A DNA stretch of 64,000 nucleotides from Onthophagus taurus (lineage: Eukaryota; Arthropoda; Insecta; Coleoptera; Scarabaeidae), in the NCBI RefSeq assembly GCF_036711975.1, contig NW_027248939.1, positions 2,232,001 through 2,296,000 on the forward strand. Direction: 5' to 3'. Position 1 is the stretch's first letter, and every line of letters starts with the position of its first letter. Positions 58,801 through 64,000 of this stretch are shown in pieces. The position numbers were made by a program, and so were the translations under genes. The notes under the pieces are model-generated. The model was given only the letters and a program-made list of their open reading frames with translations. It made no database searches and had not been told where the DNA came from.

Positions 58801-61800
58801 GTTTGAACTTTCTATCACTTTTGGTTCCGATAATTCTGTTGACCATATTTGTGATATTCAGACGCCAAATGACATCTTTGAGCATGTTGGAGATAAAAAA
58901 CAAAATGTGCCCAAAACGTGATATTATGACGTTATACGCCGTTCTGAGACATGTTTGAACTTTCTATCACTTTTGGTTCCGATAATTCTGTTGACCATAT
59001 TTGTGATATTCAGACGCCAAATGACATCTTTGAGCATGTTGGAGATAAAAAACAAAATGTGCCCAAAACGTTATATTATGACGTTATACGCCGTTCTGAG
59101 ACATGTTTGAACTTTCTATCACTTTTGGTTCCGATAATTCTGTTGACCATATTTTTGATATTCAGACGCCAAATGACATCTTTGAGCATGTTGGAGATAA
59201 AAAACAAAATGTGCCCAAAACGATATATTATGACGTTATACGCCGTTCTGAGATATGTTTGAACTTTCTATCACTTTTGGTTCCGATAATTCTGTTGACC
59301 GTATTTGTGTTATTCAGACGCCAAATGACATCTTTGAGCATGTTGGAGATAGAAAACAAAATGTGCCCAAAACGTGATATTATGACGTTATACGCCGTTC
59401 TGAGACATGTTTCAACTTTCTATCACTTTTGGTTCCGATAATTCTGTTGACCATATTTGTGATATTCAGGCGATAAATGACATGTTGGAGCATGTTGGAG
59501 ATAAAAAACAAAATGTGCCCAAAACGTTATATTATGACGTTATACGCCGTTCTGAGACATGTTTGAACTTTCTATCACTTTTAGTTCCGATAATTCTGTT
59601 GACCATATTTGTGATATTCAGGCGCCAAATGACATGTTGGAGCATGTTGGAGATAAAAAACAAAATGTGCCCAAAACGTGATATTATGACGTTATACGCC
59701 GTTCTGAGACATGTTTGAACTTTCTATCACTTTTGGTTCCGATAATTCTGTTGACCATATTTGTGATATTCAGGCGCCAAATGACATGTTGGAGCATGTT
59801 GGAGATAAAAAACAAAATGTGCCCAAAACGTGATATTATGACGTTATACGCCGTTCTGAGACATGTTTGAACTTTCTATCACTTTTGGTTCCGATAATTC
59901 TGTTGACCATATTTGTGATATTCAGACGCCAAATGACATCTTTGAGCATGTTGGAGATAAAAAACAAAATGTGCCCAAAACGTGATATTATGACGTTATA
60001 CACCGTTCTGGGACATGTTTGAACTTTCTATCACTTTTGGTTCCGATAATTCTGTTGACCATATTTGTGATATTCAAACGCCAAATGACATCTTTGAGCA
60101 TGTTGGAGATAAAAAACAAAATGTGCCCAAAACGTGATATTATGACGTTATACGCCGTTCTGAGACATGTTTGAACTTTCTATCACTTTTGGTTCCGATA
60201 ATTCTGTTGACCATATTTGTGATATTCAGACGCCAAATGACATCTTTGAGCATGTTGGAGATAAAAAACAAAATGTGCCCAAAACGTGATATTATGACGC
60301 TATACGCCGTTCTGAGACATGTTTGAACTTTCTATCACTTTTGGTTCCGATAATTCTGTTGACCATATTTGTGATATTCAGGCGCCAAATGACATGTTGG
60401 AGCATGTTGGAGGTAAAAAACAAAATGTGCCCAAAACGTTATATCATGACGTTATACGCCGTTCTGAGACATGTTTGAACTTTCTATCACTTTTGGTTCC
60501 GATAATTCTGTTGACCATATTTGTGATATTCAGACGCCAAATGACATCTTTGAGCATGTTGGAGATAAAAAACAAAATGTGCAAAAAACGTGATATTATG
60601 ACGTTATACGCCGTTCTGAGACATGTTTGAACTTTCTATCACTTTTGGTTCCGATAATTCTGTTGACCATATTTGTGATATTCAGGCGCCAAATGACATG
60701 TTGGAGCATGTTGGAGATAAAAAACAAAATGTGCCCAAAACGATATATTATGACGTTATACGCCGTTCTGAGATATGTTTGAACTTTCTATCACTTTTGG
60801 TTCCGATAATTCTGTTGACCGTATTTGTGTTATTCAGACGCCAAATGACATCTTTGAGCATGTTGGAGATAGAAAACAAAATGTGCCCAAAACGTGATAT
60901 TATGACGTTATACGCCGTTCTGAGACATGTTTGAACTTTCTATCACTTTTGGTTCCGATAATTCTTTTGACCATATTTGTGATATTCAGGCGCCAAATGA
61001 CATCTTTGAGCATGTTGGAGATAAAAAACAAAATGTGCCCAAAACGTGATATTATGACGTTATACGCCGTTCTGAGACATGTTTCAACTTTCTATCACTT
61101 TTGGTTCCGATAATTCTGTTGACCATATTTGTGATATTCAGGCGCCAAATGACATGTTGGAGCATGTTGGAGATAAAAAACAAAATGTGCCCAAAACGTT
61201 ATATTATGACGTTATACGCCGTTCTGAGACATGTTTGAACTTTCTATAACTTTTGGTTCCGATAATTCTGTTGACCATATTTGTGATATTCAGGCGCCAA
61301 ATGACATTTTGGAGCATGTTGGAGATAAAAAACAAAATGTGCCCAAAACGTGATATTATGACGTTATACGCCGTTCTGAGACATGTTTGAACTTTCTATC
61401 ACTTTTGGTTCCGATAATTCTGTTGACCATATTTGTGATATTCAGGCGCCAAATGACATGTTGGAGCATATTGGAGATAAAAAACAAAATGTGCCCAAAA
61501 CGTGATATTATGACGTTATACGCCGTTCTGAGACATGTTTGAACTTTCTATCACTTTTGGTTCCGATAATTCTGTTGACCATATTTGTGACATTCAGGCG
61601 CCAAATGACATGTTGGAGCGTGTTGAAGATAAAAAACAAAATGTGCCCAAAACGTGATATTATGACGTTATACGCCGTTCTGAGACATGTTTGAACTTTC
61701 TATCACTTTTGGTTCCGATAATTCTGTTGACCATATTTGTGATATTCAGGCGCCAAATGACATGTTGGAGCATGTTGGAGATAAAAAACAAAATGTGCCC

Positions 61801-64000
61801 AAAACGATATATTATGACGTTATACGCCGTTCTGAGACATGTTTGAACTTTCTATCACTTTTGGTTCCGATAATTCTGTTGACCATATTTGTGATATTCA
61901 GGCGCCAAATGACATGTTGGAGCATGTTGGAGATAAAAAACAAAATGTGCCCAAAACGTGATATTATGACGTTATACGCCGTTCTGAGACATGTTTGAAC
62001 TTTCTATCACTTTTGGTTCCGATAATTCTGTTGACCATATTTGTGATATTCAGGCGCCAAATGACATGTTGGAGCATGTTGGAGATAAAAAACAAAATGT
62101 GCCCAAAACGTGATATTATGACGTTATACGCCGTTCTGAGACATGTTTGAACTTTCTATCACTTTTGGTTCCGATAATTCAGTTGACCATATTTGTGATA
62201 TTCAGACGCCAAATGACATCTTTGAGCATGTTGGAGATAAAAAACAAAATGTGCCCAAAACGATATATTATGACGTTATACGCCGTTCTGAGATATGTTT
62301 GAACTTTCTATCACTTTTGGTTCCGATAATTCTGTTGACCGTATTTGTGTTATTCAGACGCCAAATGACATCTTTGAGCATGTTGGAGATAGAAAACAAA
62401 ATGTGCCCAAAACGTGATATTATGACGTTATACGCCGTTCTGAGACATGTTTCAACTTTCTATCACTTTTGGTTCCGATAATTCTGTTGACCATATTTGT
62501 GATATTCAGGCGATAAATGACATGTTGGAGCATGTTGGAGATAAAAAACAAAATGTGCCCAAAACGTTATATTATGACGTTATACGCCGTTCTGAGACAT
62601 GTTTGAACTTTCTATCACTTTTGGTTCCGATAATTCTGTTGACCATATTTGTGATATTCAGGCGCCAAATGACATGTTGGAGCATGTTGGAGATAAAAAA
62701 CAAAATGTGCCCAAAACGTGATATTATGACGTTATACGCCGTTCTGAGACATGTTTGAACTTTCTATCACTTTTGGTTCCGATAATTCTGTTGACCATAT
62801 TTGTGATATTCAGGCGCCAAATGACATGTTGGAGCATGTTGGAGATAAAAAACAAAATGTGCCCAAAACGTGATATTATGACGTTATACGCCGTTCTGAG
62901 ACATGTTTGAACTTTCTATCACTTTTGGTTCCGATAATTCAGTTGACCATATTTGTGATATTCAGACGCCAAATGACATCTTTGAGCATGTTGGAGATAA
63001 AAAACAAAATGTGCCCAAAACGATATATTATGACGTTATACGCCGTTCTGAGATATGTTTGAACTTTCTATCACTTTTGGTTCCGATAATTCTGTTGACC
63101 GTATTTGTGTTATTCAGACGCCAAATGACATCTTTGAGCATGTTGGAGATAGAAAACAAAATGTGCCCAAAACGTGATATTATGACGTTATACGCCGTTC
63201 TGAGACATGTTTCAACTTTCTATCACTTTTGGTTCCGATAATTCTGTTGACCATATTTGTGATATTCAGGCGATAAATGACATGTTGGAGCATGTTGGAG
63301 ATAAAAAACAAAATGTGCCCAAAACGTTATATTATGACGTTATACGCCGTTCTGAGACATGTTTGAACTTTCTATCACTTTTGGTTCCGATAATTCTGTT
63401 GACCATATTTGTGATATTCAGGCGCCAAATGACATGTTGGAGCATGTTGGAGATAAAAAACAAAATGTGCCCAAAACGTGATATTATGACGTTATACGCC
63501 GTTCTGAGACATGTTTGAACTTTCTATCACTTTTGGTTCCGATAATTCTGTTGACCATATTTGTGATATTCAGGCGCCAAATGACATGTTGGAGCATGTT
63601 GGAGATAAAAAACAAAATGTGCCCAAAACGTGATATTATGACGTTATACGCCGTTCTGAGACATGTTTGAACTTTCTATCACTTTTGGTTCCGATAATTC
63701 TGTTGACCATATTTGTGATATTCAGGCGCCAAATGACATGTTGGAGCATGTTGGAGATAAAAAACAAAATGTGCCCAAAACGTGATATTATGACGTTATA
63801 CGCCGTTCTGAGACATGTTTGAACTTTCTATCACTTTTGGTTCCGATAATTCTGTTGACCATATTTGTGATATTCAGACGCCAAATGACATCTTTGAGCA
63901 TGTTGGAGATAAAAAACAAAATGTGCCCAAAACGTGATATTATGACGCTATACGCCGTTCTGAGACATGTTTGAACTTTCTATCACTTTTGGTTCCGATA
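55834..64000. repeat. 152-bp tandem satellite array, second block (about 54 monomers, continues past window)
   Basis: This is the same monomer family and orientation as the first block. It resumes in the interrupted monomer at CTTTGAGCATG and runs to the last base. Monomers next to the insertion on both sides share the GTGTCCAAAACGTTA and CACTTCTGGTTCC variants. New variants here include ACGATATATTATG, GAGATATGTTTG and GCGATAAATGAC with an intact A-run. No gene is seen. Confidence 0.97.
62143..63660. repeat. 760-bp (5-monomer) higher-order repeat
   Basis: The block starting at 62,143 recurs at 62,903, with ACGATATATTATG, GAGATATGTTTG, GTTGACCGTATTTGTG, GTTTCAACTTTC and GCGATAAATGAC in the same order. 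A related set starts at 59,103, which is 3,040 bp (20 monomers) earlier. Confidence 0.75.

Noticed and set aside
13898..63518. Dozens of nearly identical frames of about 103 codons across the satellite
   Set aside because: They arise because the 152-bp monomer is open for about two units in shifting frames. They change frame at every monomer, often overlap one another and have no gene context.
13472..64000. CENP-B box in the satellite
   Set aside because: The consensus NTTCGNNNNANNCGGGN was looked for by eye in the monomer; no CGGG occurs in it.

Overview
The window looks like arthropod, probably insect, nuclear DNA. The grounds are a Maverick/Polinton-type virus-like element, a 59-bp spliceosomal-type intron, TATA/initiator-like core promoters, a TGT...ACA LTR insertion and a very long AT-rich satellite array. 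I cannot name the species, and no database was consulted. Family assignments come from motifs seen here plus recalled family features.

Region 1 (1 to about 13.46 kb) is one end of a Maverick/Polinton-like (adintovirus-like) integrated element, cut by the left window edge. On the + strand there is a structural cluster: the tail of a possible minor-capsid protein, a small basic protein and a capsid candidate, packed almost without spacers. A damaged gene fragment, a C/G-rich 67-68 bp-arm inverted repeat and a 68-bp tandem repeat follow. Next is a poorly recognised stretch with a duplicated exon-like unit, a proline-rich PPxY protein and a CxxC protein. The second + strand cluster is A32/HerA-type packaging ATPase, DUF8207-like protein, a 135-aa orphan and an integrase with a chromodomain-like tail. 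Facing it on the - strand is a protein-primed type family B DNA polymerase. Its coding region is split by a short intron that unites two open frames. I see no adenain-type maturation protease in the window.

Region 2 (about 13.13-13.46 kb) lies behind the polymerase promoter. It is packed with AGGTCA/TCAAGGTCA motifs and ends in a 55-bp-arm hairpin. The satellite begins 15 bp later.

Region 3 (13,472-64,000) is a 152-bp tandem satellite, about 320 monomers, running off the right edge. It has two main monomer subtypes and several large higher-order duplications, including two abutting copies of a 3,192-bp (21-monomer) block. One 1,777-bp insertion at 54,057-55,833, with TGT...ACA ends and a 4-bp ATCT target duplication, interrupts it and looks like a solo LTR. 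The many roughly 103-codon open frames across the satellite are by-products of the repeat and are not annotated as genes.

Taken together, the element encodes replication (polymerase), integration (integrase), packaging (ATPase) and probable particle proteins. It lies directly against heterochromatin-like satellite. The most unusual features are the intron in the polymerase gene, the hairpin and nuclear-receptor-like motif block at the element/satellite border, the G/C-rich hairpin inside the element, and the nested satellite duplications.
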